Position numbers and translations under genes: made by a program. Below, piece after piece: positions 12,872 to 20,797 of a stretch of DNA of 27,163 nt; position 1 is the first letter of the stretch, and each line of letters begins with the position of its first letter. A model generated the notes under the pieces. It saw nothing but the letters and a program-made list of their open reading frames with translations, was not told the DNA's origin and did no database searches. Where the stretch lies: NCBI GenBank assembly GCA_038525605.1, contig JBCBHL010000051.1:1-27163 (forward strand), given 5' to 3'. The DNA comes from JANSWY01 sp038525605. GTDB lineage: Bacteria > Bacteroidota > Bacteroidia > Cytophagales > Cyclobacteriaceae.

Positions 12872-15800
12872 ATGAAAAAATCATTTTTTTTAATTTTAGC
12901 CATTTATTTAATGGCTTTTGGTCCTCTCATTGCGCAGAGAAAGTCCAAATCCAAATCTACTCAATCTCCCGCCGGGCAGCCGCTTGATAAAATCAGCGTT
13001 AGTGGCCTGAAATGGAGAAATGTAGGGCCGGCACTAACTTCCGGTCGTGTTGCGGACATGGCGGTAAACCCAAACAACCCATATGAATATTATGTGGCTA
13101 CAGCTTCCGGTGGTGTCTGGAAAACGATTAATTCCGGACTAACCTACACGCCTATTTTTGATAGCCAGGGCTCATACTCTATTGGATGTGTCACTATAGA
13201 TCCTTCCAATTCCAACGTCATATGGATTGGTAGTGGTGAAAATAACGGTCAAAGATCAGTGGCTTATGGTGATGGTGTTTACAAATCAATCGACGGTGGC
13301 AAAAGCTGGCAACATATGGGATTGAAGACTTCAGAGCATATCGGAAAAATCATTGTCCATCCGGACAATTCAAATGTTGTGTATGTGGCTGCAATCGGTC
13401 CGTTATGGAAAAAAGGCGGTGAAAGAGGTTTGTATAAAACGACAGACGGGGGTAAATCCTGGAATGCAGTCTTAACTGTTGATGAACATACCGGTGTCAG
13501 TGATCTTGTAATGGATCCAAGAAATCCGGATGTAATATACGCCACAACTCATCAGAGAAGGAGACATGTATTTACGTACGTCAGTGGCGGACCTGGTTCC
13601 GGCATTCATAAAAGTACGGACGGTGGAAAAACCTGGAAAAAGATCAATAAAGGATTGCCAGGTGTGGAACTGGGCAGGATCGGGCTAGCGATATCACCAG
13701 CCAACCCGGAGATCATTTATGCCATCGTGGAGGCTGCCAACAGAAAAGGAGGCTTTTACAGGTCTACTAACCGAGGTGCCAGCTGGGAAAAGAGAAGCGG
13801 CCATTCTACCAGTGGAAATTACTATCAGGAGATCATCGCCGACCCTGTTGACGAAAACATTGTCTACTCAATGGATACCTGGATGAAAGTCACCAGAGAC
13901 GGTGGAAAAACATTCAAAAATGTGGGAGAAGACACGAAGCACGTTGACAACCACTGCATCTGGATTGACCCAAATAATAACAACCACCTGCTGGTAGGCT
14001 GTGATGGCGGTATTTATGAAACCTTCGATGTGGGCAAAACCTGGGACTTCAAAGAAAATCTGCCTATCACGCAGTTTTATAAGGTTGCATTAGATAATGA
14101 CGCGCCATTTTACAATATCTACGGAGGTACGCAGGATAACTTCAGTCTGGGAGGTCCTTCAAGAGTTGTAACAGACCACGGTATTACCAATCAGGACTGG
14201 ATCATCACCCATGGTGGAGATGGATTTGAATCACAGGTAGATCCCGAAAATCCTAACATCGTTTATGCTCAGTCTCAATACGGCGTTTTAGTCAGATATG
14301 ACAAAATGAGTGGAGAAGAAGTTGGTATTCAGCCCAAACCAGGTAAAGGTGAAAATAACTACCGATGGAATTGGGATGCACCATTGGCAGTCAGTAAGCA
14401 TGTAAAGGGCCGGTTGTACTTTGCCGCCAACAAAGTATTCCGTTCTGATGATTATGGCAATAGCTGGAAAGTAATCAGCGATGATTTATCCAGGCAACTC
14501 GATCGGAATACCCTGAAAGTATACGATAGGATAGTGAGTATTGATGCAGTAGCCAAAAATGGATCTACGTCCCCTTATGGAACGATTGTTGCACTTTCAG
14601 AGTCGCCAATAGATCAGAATTTTATTGCAATCGGCACTGATGATGGTCTGATTCACTTCTCTGAGAACGGAGGTGATTCATGGAGAAAAGTGGATAATAT
14701 CCCTGGTGTTCCTTCCAGAACATATGTGAATAATATCTATTTATCACAACATGATGAAAATGTAGTTTATGCAGCATTTAATCACCACAAGTACGGAGAT
14801 TTCAAACCCTATCTATTTAAGTCTTCAGACAAAGGAAGAACGTGGACAAAAATTAGCAATAACTTACCTGATCGAGGAAGTGTTTATGCTATTGAAGAGG
14901 ATCATTTAGACAAAAACCTGATATTCTGTGGTACTGAGTTTGGGGTATTCTTCTCTCCCAATGGAGGTCAGCGATGGAAGAAATTAGGAGCAGGTCTTCC
15001 CACAATTGCCGTGAGAGACATCGCCATTCAAACCAGAGAAAATGATTTAGTACTCGCTACTTTCGGAAGAGGATTCTATGTGATGGATGATTATTCCCCG
15101 TTAAGAAACATCGAAAATGCAGAGCCTTCGGAAGATGTTATCATCTATCCAATCAGAACTGCACTTGCATGGGAGAAGAGCACACCACTGGGACTACCGG
15201 GCAAAGCATTTCAGGGAGATAATTTCTACTCGGCAGAAAATCTCGGCCCGGAAGCAATGATTACTTACTACTACAATGACAGTTTTAAATCTCTGAAAGA
15301 CCAGCGTCAGAAAAAAGAGAAAGCAGCTGTTAAAAGTGGTAAAGATGCCCCATACCCGAGCTATGAAGCGCTGAAAGCAGAAATTGAGGAAGAAGCACCT
15401 CAACTGCTATTCACTATTAAAGACAGCGATGGGAAAGTTGTTAAAAAAGAATTCAAGAAGCCTTCAAAAGGTTTACAAAGATTCAAGTGGAACCTAAGAT
15501 ACACTCCACAGTCGCCAATTAGTTTTGCAAGACCGGCCTTCTATAACCCTTTTGCTGGTCAGCCGGAAGGTACCTTGGTTAATCCAGGCACTTATACTGT
15601 GGAAATGGGCATGTATAGAAACGGAGAAGTGACTTCATTGACGAGTCCTGTCTCTTTTGAGGTAAAAGCACTGAACAACACGGTTATGCCAGCAGCAGAC
15701 AGAGATTCCAAAACGAAATTCCAGAGAGATGTAGCAGCTTTGGCTTCAGAATTGCAAATCACACAAAGAATGTTATCAGAAATCAGCAATAAAATGAGGC

Positions 15801-16171
15801 ATATCAAACAAGCTATTAAGCAGGCAGAGCAACCACTGGGAGGATTTGGCGCGACTATTCTGGCGATCGAAGGTGAGATGAGAGACATCAGTCAAGCACT
15901 TTATGGAGATCCGGTGAAAAGAAGGTTAGACATTGGTCAACCAGCTACTCCGGCCAGCAGAATCGGTAGTATCGGATACGAGCAGAAATATTCGACGGCA
16001 GCTCCTACCTCCACGCATTTGGAGAATTACAAAATTGCTAAAGAGGAGTTTAATATCATCAAAAAGCAGGTTGAGCAATTGTACAAAGAAAAAGTGGTCA
16101 CACTGGAAAGACAGTTGAAACAGGCTGGGGCGCCTTATACGCCTGGAAGGGCACTGAGCACTCAGAACTAA
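12872..16171 (+). CDS. Large secreted BNR/Asp-box (VPS10/sortilin-like) propeller protein
   Basis: The protein has 1099 residues from ATG 12872. Upstream in-frame TTG 12845 and ATG 12851 are possible, but this ATG starts directly with the signal peptide MKKSFFLILAIYLMAFGPLI, cut after Ala-Gln. The mature N-terminus, LKWRNVGPALTSGRVADMAV, opens a long propeller region with about eleven Asp-box-like units, for example GVYKSIDGGKSW, GLYKTTDGGKSW, GIHKSTDGGKTW, GLIHFSENGGDSW and LFKSSDKGRTW. These fill roughly residues 50-760. A linker with many Lys/Glu and a C-terminal helical region follow. Relatives are usually annotated as glycosyl hydrolase or VPS10-domain proteins. I see no proven catalytic set, so substrate binding or hydrolysis remains open. 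No obvious type IX secretion C-terminal domain is seen. The gene stands alone. Confidence 0.86.
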   Translation: MKKSFFLILAIYLMAFGPLIAQRKSKSKSTQSPAGQPLDKISVSGLKWRNVGPALTSGRVADMAVNPNNPYEYYVATASGGVWKTINSGLTYTPIFDSQGSYSIGCVTIDPSNSNVIWIGSGENNGQRSVAYGDGVYKSIDGGKSWQHMGLKTSEHIGKIIVHPDNSNVVYVAAIGPLWKKGGERGLYKTTDGGKSWNAVLTVDEHTGVSDLVMDPRNPDVIYATTHQRRRHVFTYVSGGPGSGIHKSTDGGKTWKKINKGLPGVELGRIGLAISPANPEIIYAIVEAANRKGGFYRSTNRGASWEKRSGHSTSGNYYQEIIADPVDENIVYSMDTWMKVTRDGGKTFKNVGEDTKHVDNHCIWIDPNNNNHLLVGCDGGIYETFDVGKTWDFKENLPITQFYKVALDNDAPFYNIYGGTQDNFSLGGPSRVVTDHGITNQDWIITHGGDGFESQVDPENPNIVYAQSQYGVLVRYDKMSGEEVGIQPKPGKGENNYRWNWDAPLAVSKHVKGRLYFAANKVFRSDDYGNSWKVISDDLSRQLDRNTLKVYDRIVSIDAVAKNGSTSPYGTIVALSESPIDQNFIAIGTDDGLIHFSENGGDSWRKVDNIPGVPSRTYVNNIYLSQHDENVVYAAFNHHKYGDFKPYLFKSSDKGRTWTKISNNLPDRGSVYAIEEDHLDKNLIFCGTEFGVFFSPNGGQRWKKLGAGLPTIAVRDIAIQTRENDLVLATFGRGFYVMDDYSPLRNIENAEPSEDVIIYPIRTALAWEKSTPLGLPGKAFQGDNFYSAENLGPEAMITYYYNDSFKSLKDQRQKKEKAAVKSGKDAPYPSYEALKAEIEEEAPQLLFTIKDSDGKVVKKEFKKPSKGLQRFKWNLRYTPQSPISFARPAFYNPFAGQPEGTLVNPGTYTVEMGMYRNGEVTSLTSPVSFEVKALNNTVMPAADRDSKTKFQRDVAALASELQITQRMLSEISNKMRHIKQAIKQAEQPLGGFGATILAIEGEMRDISQALYGDPVKRRLDIGQPATPASRIGSIGYEQKYSTAAPTSTHLENYKIAKEEFNIIKKQVEQLYKEKVVTLERQLKQAGAPYTPGRALSTQN

Positions 16172-16190
16172 AACATAGAAAGTAAACGAT

Positions 16191-16369
16191 AAAAAGACTC
16201 TGCTACAGGCAAAGATTATAATCAATACGAGTTATTGAACTTCAAGGTCTTTTCATAGTTTTTATAAAAATTATGAATTATGAACCTTCCAATGTTAGGT
16301 AAACCTTTAAGACATCTTCAATATCATATTAATAATGATCTTCAATGAATACTTTAGCAGAGTCTTTTT
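16191..16369. mobile_element. 179-bp MITE-like element with 15-bp perfect terminal inverted repeats
   Basis: AAAAAGACTCTGCTA (16191-16205) and TAGCAGAGTCTTTTT (16355-16369) are exact reverse complements 149 bp apart. The interior is AT-rich and non-coding, with an ATCTTCAAT direct repeat and an ATCAT/ATGAT inverted repeat. No clear target-site duplication is visible at the edges. It fills the gap between the propeller gene and the lipoprotein gene. A distant hairpin acting as a bidirectional terminator is the alternative reading, since each arm ends in a five-base A or T run. A second copy elsewhere in the genome would decide. Confidence 0.55.
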
Positions 16370-16401
16370 GTTTATATTGATTTGAAAAATAATCGCTTTG
16401 T

Positions 16402-17022
16402 ATGAAATGCACTTCTTTCGTTTTGTTGGTCCTTCTGACTTTGTCTGCCTGTAATACACCTATCAGAAATAGTGATCAACCCATTTCTGAAGAGGCAACT
16501 CCTGAAACATTAGATGATGAATATTCAGATATCAGACTTAGCTCCTACTCCAAACGTTCTGGCAATTTAGTTGATCGCTTATTTAATGAAGCGAAGGAAA
16601 AAAACCAATCTCTCGATGATCTATCAGAAAAAGTAGAGAGACTCAAGTCGAACGAAAGAGAAAACCTGGAAGAGTATAGAGAATTCATTAGTAACAATGA
16701 CGATTACTGGAGAAGTGCTCGTATTTACATTGAGCAAATCAATGATTCCACTTTAAGAAAGAAAATAGACCTGATCGTTGAAGACCTGAAGGCTGACTAT
16801 AAAAAATCAATTGCACAACATGATTCTGCAGTGGTGAAATTGAATGAAAGCAAGCAATTGACCGATGACTACTACTCAATGATTAAGCTAATGGTAACGC
16901 TTCCAATGATCGCAAACTACCAAAAAAATGAGCTCCCGGATATTAATGTCATCAAGGATGAGAAACTAAAATATGACTCATTGACTGAAAGTTTAAAAGC
17001 TTATCCTGTGATCGAAAAATAA
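16402..17022 (+). CDS. Putative lipoprotein with coiled-coil segments, function unknown
   Basis: The 206-residue protein starts MKCTSFVLLVLLTLSACNT, a lipoprotein signal with lipobox LSAC and acylated Cys17. The mature part is hydrophilic and mainly helical. KEKNQSLDDLSEKVERLKSN (about 70-89) and the regions around residues 110-150 look like coiled coils, and there are no further Cys residues. I do not recognise a family. It lies 11 nt before the AraC regulator and may share its transcript. It presumably sits in the cell envelope, facing the periplasm. Confidence 0.72.
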   Translation: MKCTSFVLLVLLTLSACNTPIRNSDQPISEEATPETLDDEYSDIRLSSYSKRSGNLVDRLFNEAKEKNQSLDDLSEKVERLKSNERENLEEYREFISNNDDYWRSARIYIEQINDSTLRKKIDLIVEDLKADYKKSIAQHDSAVVKLNESKQLTDDYYSMIKLMVTLPMIANYQKNELPDINVIKDEKLKYDSLTESLKAYPVIEK

Positions 17023-17033
17023 ACTCCTGACCA

Positions 17034-17873
17034 ATGGAAATCTACACGCTCCCGAACGATCTTGCACTCGACGATTCATTTGCCATCCAGGTTTTTGATT
17101 ATGAAACGAGTAGGGAGTGTTCGAAGCAGAAAGTAAGTCTGTCACAAAATACCATCAGCTTTTTACTGGACGGCCATAAAGAAGTGATTACTGACAGGGC
17201 ATCCATCTCTATCCAAAGCTCTAATTTCCTCATTATGAAATCGGGCAACTGTCTGATGACTGAAAAGCTTTCATCAGAAAATAATCATTACAGAAGCATA
17301 TTATTATTCTTCAACGATGAATTAGTCAATGAATTTATCCGCAACCAAAACATTTCTTCCGAACATCAACCAACAGAGGAATCAGTTTTTTCGGTAAAAT
17401 ATGATGATTTTCTTACCACTTATGTGGAAAGCCTGATCAACATTGAAAAATTAAACCCGTCAATACAAAAGAAAATTCTCAAGGCTAAGTTCACAGAACT
17501 CATGCTGTACCTGGTAGAACTGAAGGGTGTTGACTTTCTCTACGCACTTACTTCCAGTCCTGATCAACAGATTAGAAATTTTCTGAGGGTTGTCGAAAAC
17601 AATAAACTCAATAAACTAACGCTGAAAGAACTGGCATTTCTCGCCAATATGAGTGTTTCTACTTTTAAAAGAGAATTTGAAAAGCAGTTTGGCGAATCAC
17701 CCAGCAAATGGTTTCAGGAAAAAAGACTGGATCATGCAGCATTCCTGCTTAAAGAAAAGTCTAAAAGGCCCACAGAAGTATTTGAGGTAGCTGGATACGA
17801 AACACTCTCAAACTTCATTCAGGCCTTCAAATACAAATTCGGGAAGACACCCAAGCAGTTCCAGGCAAATTGA
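17034..17873 (+). CDS. AraC/XylS-family transcriptional regulator
   Basis: The protein has 279 residues. The N-terminal part (about 1-170) is a cupin-like sensing domain without a recognised ligand motif, with SQNTISFLLDGHKEVITDRA and NFLIMKSGNC resembling the fold of ExsA-type regulators. The C-terminal part holds the double helix-turn-helix. LTLKELAFLANMSVSTFKRE (about 198-217) is the first, and PTEVFEVAGYETLSNFIQAF (about 245-264) the second, ending FKYKFGKTPKQFQ as is standard for the family. It lies between the lipoprotein gene and a secreted PEBP protein gene (89 nt further on), either of which could be a target. No binding site could be proposed from the sequence. Confidence 0.93.
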   Translation: MEIYTLPNDLALDDSFAIQVFDYETSRECSKQKVSLSQNTISFLLDGHKEVITDRASISIQSSNFLIMKSGNCLMTEKLSSENNHYRSILLFFNDELVNEFIRNQNISSEHQPTEESVFSVKYDDFLTTYVESLINIEKLNPSIQKKILKAKFTELMLYLVELKGVDFLYALTSSPDQQIRNFLRVVENNKLNKLTLKELAFLANMSVSTFKREFEKQFGESPSKWFQEKRLDHAAFLLKEKSKRPTEVFEVAGYETLSNFIQAFKYKFGKTPKQFQAN

Positions 17874-17962
17874 GCTTTTAGCAATACTTTCTGAACGATT
17901 TGAAACATAGCTTTCTGCGCCAGTGCATCTAGTTTTGTACTTGTAATCAAAACAGATAAGTC

Positions 17963-18517
17963 ATGAGAAAATCAATTTTAGTAATAGCGCTGCTTGCATT
18001 AGTGACAGGTGTCGCCTTTAGTCAAAATACTTTTACCCTCATCAGCAAAAACCTGGGAGGTAATGCTACTATCACGCAGGAATTCAATGGTTTTGGATGT
18101 GTTGGCAAAAATGAATCTCCACAATTGTCATGGGCCAATGCTCCTGAAGGCACCAAGAGCTTTGCAGTCACCATGTATGATCCTGATGCGCCTACTGGCA
18201 GTGGCTGGTGGCATTGGGTAGTGTTTGATATTCCTGCCAACATCAGCGAGCTGAAAGCCAATGCCGGTAATCCGGAAGCAAACTTAATGCCTAAAGGGGC
18301 CATTCAGAGTCTTACTAATTATGGCGCTAAAGGATATGGTGGACCATGCCCACCTGAAGGTCACGGTATTCATCAGTACATCATTACCGTTTATGCCCTC
18401 AAAACAGATAAACTTGGTATCGACGAAAATACAAACCCTGCCATTGCCGGATACTATTTGTGGAGTAATACGATTGCCAAAGCCAGTATCGTTTCTTACT
18501 ATCAGCGGGAAAAGTAA
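17963..18517 (+). CDS. Secreted YbhB/YbcL-family (PEBP, Raf kinase inhibitor-like) protein
   Basis: The 184-residue protein begins with the signal peptide MRKSILVIALLALVTGVAFS, cut before or after Gln. The mature part shows the PEBP anion-binding motifs: FGCVGKNESPQLSWANAPEG, the DPDAPTGSGWWHWVVFDIP block (about 68-86), and GPCPPEGHGIHQYIITVYAL. Bacterial members of the family are small periplasmic proteins whose ligands are largely unknown. The name refers to homology only and does not imply a kinase function here. A perfect 17-bp stem-loop follows 14 nt after the stop codon. Confidence 0.93.
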   Translation: MRKSILVIALLALVTGVAFSQNTFTLISKNLGGNATITQEFNGFGCVGKNESPQLSWANAPEGTKSFAVTMYDPDAPTGSGWWHWVVFDIPANISELKANAGNPEANLMPKGAIQSLTNYGAKGYGGPCPPEGHGIHQYIITVYALKTDKLGIDENTNPAIAGYYLWSNTIAKASIVSYYQREK

Positions 18518-18531
18518 AAGCTTAACAGATC

Positions 18532-18568
18532 GACCTGCGGATTTTGCCAAAGGCAAAATCCGCAGGTC
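18532..18568. terminator. Perfect 17-bp stem-loop, probable terminator or palindromic repeat
   Basis: GACCTGCGGATTTTGCC and GGCAAAATCCGCAGGTC are exact complements around an AAA loop. The hairpin starts 14 nt after the PEBP stop codon and lies before modA. There is no T-run, so termination would depend on the stem alone. The perfect arms also suit a REP-like palindromic repeat present elsewhere in the genome. Confidence 0.6.
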
Positions 18569-18639
18569 TCCAATTCACATCCTCACACTAAATCAATCAT
18601 CTTTATTAAATTGAGAAGAAAATACTTTCTATACTCTCA

Positions 18640-19401
18640 ATGAAATTGCACCTGCTATTTAAAGGACTACTTCTATGCTTTCTTTTCGGATGCGCAAACT
18701 CACACCAAAAAACTGATCTAACCATTGCCTGTGCAGCTAACCTCCAGTATGCCATCAATGAAATTAAAGAGCAGTTTGAGAAACAACACAACATCAGCTG
18801 CCAGCTGATCATCAGCTCCTCGGGAAAATTAACCGCTCAAATCAAGGAAGGTGCCCCCTATGATGTATTCATTTCCGCAGACATGAAATACCCAGAACTG
18901 CTTTATCAAAATGGCCTTGCTAATATTCCTCCAAAAACCTATGCTTATGGCAAATTGGTCCTTTGGACGAATAAAATCACAGATGACTTTTCCATCAACT
19001 CAATGACCAGCGATCAAATCAACTACATCGCCATCGCAAACCCCGAAACAGCCCCTTATGGAAAGGCAGCATTGGAAGCTTTGAAATATCATCAGCAATT
19101 TGACCTGCTGAAAGACAAGCTCGTATTTGGTGAAAGCGTATCTCAGATCAATCAATTTATCATTTCTCAATCGGCCGATGTTGGCTTCACCGCCAAATCG
19201 ATTGTCCTTTCGCCTGCATTACGGGATAAGGGTAAATGGGTTGAACTCGACTCTGCCAGCTATCAACCCATTGAACAAGGAATACTACTAATCGATCGAG
19301 GAGAATCGCAAAATACTGCAGCAAGGGATTTTTACGATTATATCTTTTCCCCTGAAGCCAAAAAAAATCTTATGAATTACGGATATTCGATAAATGAATA
19401 A
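18640..19401 (+). CDS. modA: Molybdate ABC transporter substrate-binding lipoprotein ModA
   Basis: ModA captures molybdate (or tungstate) outside the cytoplasmic membrane and hands it to ModBC. The 253-residue protein starts MKLHLLFKGLLLCFLFGCAN, a lipoprotein signal with the lipobox FGC (Cys18). The mature part shows LTIACAANLQYAINEIKEQF, the oxyanion-binding SSSGKLTAQIKEGAPYDVF and SADMKYPELL, and later IANPETAPYGKAALEAL and FGESVSQINQFI. These are all diagnostic of ModA. It is the first gene of the transporter set, but it is separated from the next gene by a 323-bp structured GC-rich stretch. It may therefore have its own transcript or a processed polycistronic one. Confidence 0.94.
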   Translation: MKLHLLFKGLLLCFLFGCANSHQKTDLTIACAANLQYAINEIKEQFEKQHNISCQLIISSSGKLTAQIKEGAPYDVFISADMKYPELLYQNGLANIPPKTYAYGKLVLWTNKITDDFSINSMTSDQINYIAIANPETAPYGKAALEALKYHQQFDLLKDKLVFGESVSQINQFIISQSADVGFTAKSIVLSPALRDKGKWVELDSASYQPIEQGILLIDRGESQNTAARDFYDYIFSPEAKKNLMNYGYSINE

Positions 19402-19724
19402 CGTAAATTCGATAAATAAATTTTTACATACTTATTACTCTTAATTCAATCAAATAACTGATTTACATTCTTTTGTCTTCAAGCCTGTGGTTCCCCACCG
19501 GGACAGGCTCTTCCTTTTTTCAACGGTCAGCCGTCGCTGTGCTAAAAAAGGAACTGCGTCGGCGGCCGACAAAAAAGCTAGCCGACGCGGCGCAGAAAAT
19601 TTCGAATGGCCAGGCCACCCTGTTAACCAATCGGAGATTAGTCTCAGACAGCGGGGCTGCCCCAGCGAAATTTTCAAAGACTGCATGTAGATCTTCTAAA
19701 CGTACATTTTAAAATCGAACTCAG
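19402..19724. other. Gene-free stretch of 323 bp inside the molybdate operon
   Basis: No credible gene is seen between modA and the Mop gene. About 80 bp after modA are AT-rich and featureless. From 19482 to about 19690 lies a GC-rich island with several stems (listed separately). Short open frames across it on both strands (about 67-79 codons) are low-complexity by-products of the GC-rich sequence and have no family likeness. Confidence 0.6.
19482..19690. repeat. Structured GC-rich intergenic island B with three successive stems
   Basis: Stem 1: AGCCTGT (19482-19488) pairs with ACAGGCT (19503-19509), with GGT/ACC continuing inside. Stem 2: TTCCTTTTTT (19511-19520) pairs with AAAAAAGGAA (19544-19553), enclosing a GC-rich loop. 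Stem 3: GCGTCGGC (19556-19563) pairs with GCCGACGC (19581-19588). GAAAATTTCG and GCGAAATTTTC further on are again inverse. The layout resembles the island at 12240-12440. It may be a dispersed non-coding repeat or a structured RNA. I do not recognise a known riboswitch. Confidence 0.5.
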
Positions 19725-20126
19725 GTGAATAGATTAAAAGGGCAAATCAAATCAATTGAAGTCAGTGGAAAAATGTCCATCGCTACTGTAGCAATCGAAA
19801 GCGGGATTGAGTTGAAATCTATTGTCATCGACACACCGGAATCTGCAACTTATCTGAAAATCGGAAAGGAAACAACAGCCTTATTCAAAGAAACGGAAGT
19901 CATGATTAGCTCTGATCATTCCCCAAATGTCAGTATCGAAAATCAAATCTCAGCCAGGATCTCACATATTGAAAAAGGTTCATTACTCAGTGAGCTTACC
20001 TTACAGCTTGGTCAACATCAAATGGTAGCTGTCATTACCACAGCGAAAGTAGAAGCGCTTAAATTACAATCGAAATCCGACATAGTAGCAATGGTGAAAA
20101 TTAATGATATAATGCTTTCTGACTGA
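19725..20126 (+). CDS. Molybdate-binding di-Mop (TOBE) protein, molbindin-like
   Basis: The 133-residue cytoplasmic protein is made of two Mop/TOBE repeats. The first starts RLKGQIKSIEVSGKMSIATV (about residues 3-22), and the second starts ISARISHIEKGSLLSELTLQ (about 70-89) and ends with the typical MVKINDIMLS. It starts with GTG 19725, because an in-frame stop lies 15 nt upstream and the next Met is well inside the first repeat. Such proteins bind molybdate and act as a store or buffer. It has no DNA-binding domain, so it is not a complete ModE. Its stop overlaps the modB start by one base (TGATG). Confidence 0.86.
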   Translation: MNRLKGQIKSIEVSGKMSIATVAIESGIELKSIVIDTPESATYLKIGKETTALFKETEVMISSDHSPNVSIENQISARISHIEKGSLLSELTLQLGQHQMVAVITTAKVEALKLQSKSDIVAMVKINDIMLSD

Positions 20127-20797
20127 TGGACTGGCAACCACTGATATTGACCTTCCAACTGGCATTGGTAACAACAGTTATTTTATTGTTGCTTGCCATT
20201 CCATTAGCCAACTGGCTGGCGACATCCAAATCCAGGCTGAAACCAATTATTGAAACACTGGTAAGCATGCCTTTGGTACTCCCTCCAACGGTTTTAGGCT
20301 TTTACTTTCTGATTGCTTTTAGTCCCAATAATGTATTCGGCAGCTGGCTAAACGATTGGCTCGGCATCCGGCTGGTATTCTCATTTGGCGGTTTGGTCAT
20401 TGCCTCCGTCATTTACAGCCTACCCTTCATGGTGCATCCCATTCAATCAGGGCTTGCCACACTACCGAATTCCATCAAAGAAGCTGCTTTTGTGATGGGA
20501 AAATCTAAAACAGCAACACTGATCAAAATACAGCTTCCCAATATCAAACCGGCCCTGCTAACAGGAATCGTATTGGCTTTTGCCCATACTGTTGGCGAGT
20601 TTGGAGTGGTGCTGATGATCGGCGGTAGCATTCCCGGAAAAACCAAAGTTGCCTCGATTGCTATCTACGATCAGGTAGAAGCACTCAACTATTCGGCGGC
20701 TAACTTTTACTCCATTGTACTATTCATAATCACCTTCGCGATCCTGCTATCGGTTTACCTGATCAATGGTGGCTATATCAAACGCTTCCTCAGATGA
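20126..20797 (+). CDS. modB: Molybdate ABC transporter permease ModB
   Basis: ModB forms the transmembrane channel of the molybdate importer. The 223-residue protein has five or six hydrophobic segments: near 7-28, 47-67, 87-107, 149-172 and 196-216. PPTVLGFYFLIAF is a family mark, and a cytoplasmic EAA-like loop, SIKEAAFVMGKSKTATLIKIQLP, contacts ModC. The start codon overlaps the Mop stop by one base and the end overlaps modC by four (ATGA), so the three are translationally coupled. Confidence 0.95.
   Translation: MDWQPLILTFQLALVTTVILLLLAIPLANWLATSKSRLKPIIETLVSMPLVLPPTVLGFYFLIAFSPNNVFGSWLNDWLGIRLVFSFGGLVIASVIYSLPFMVHPIQSGLATLPNSIKEAAFVMGKSKTATLIKIQLPNIKPALLTGIVLAFAHTVGEFGVVLMIGGSIPGKTKVASIAIYDQVEALNYSAANFYSIVLFIITFAILLSVYLINGGYIKRFLR

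Noticed and set aside
12667..12903. 78-codon minus-strand frame before the propeller gene
   Set aside because: It overlaps the start and signal peptide of the propeller gene and has low-complexity, non-family sequence.
18022..18614. Several 70-97-codon frames on both strands within and after the PEBP gene
   Set aside because: They are shadows of the PEBP coding sequence, which has full motif support.
19450..19712. Short frames on both strands across GC-rich island B
   Set aside because: They arise because GC-rich sequence has few stops. The translations are Arg/Ala/Lys-rich with no conserved motif, and the region is full of stems.
19402..19724. Known molybdenum-cofactor riboswitch before the Mop gene
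   Set aside because: Context invites it, but I could not match the known conserved core, and the similar layout in island A, far from molybdate genes, argues for a dispersed repeat.
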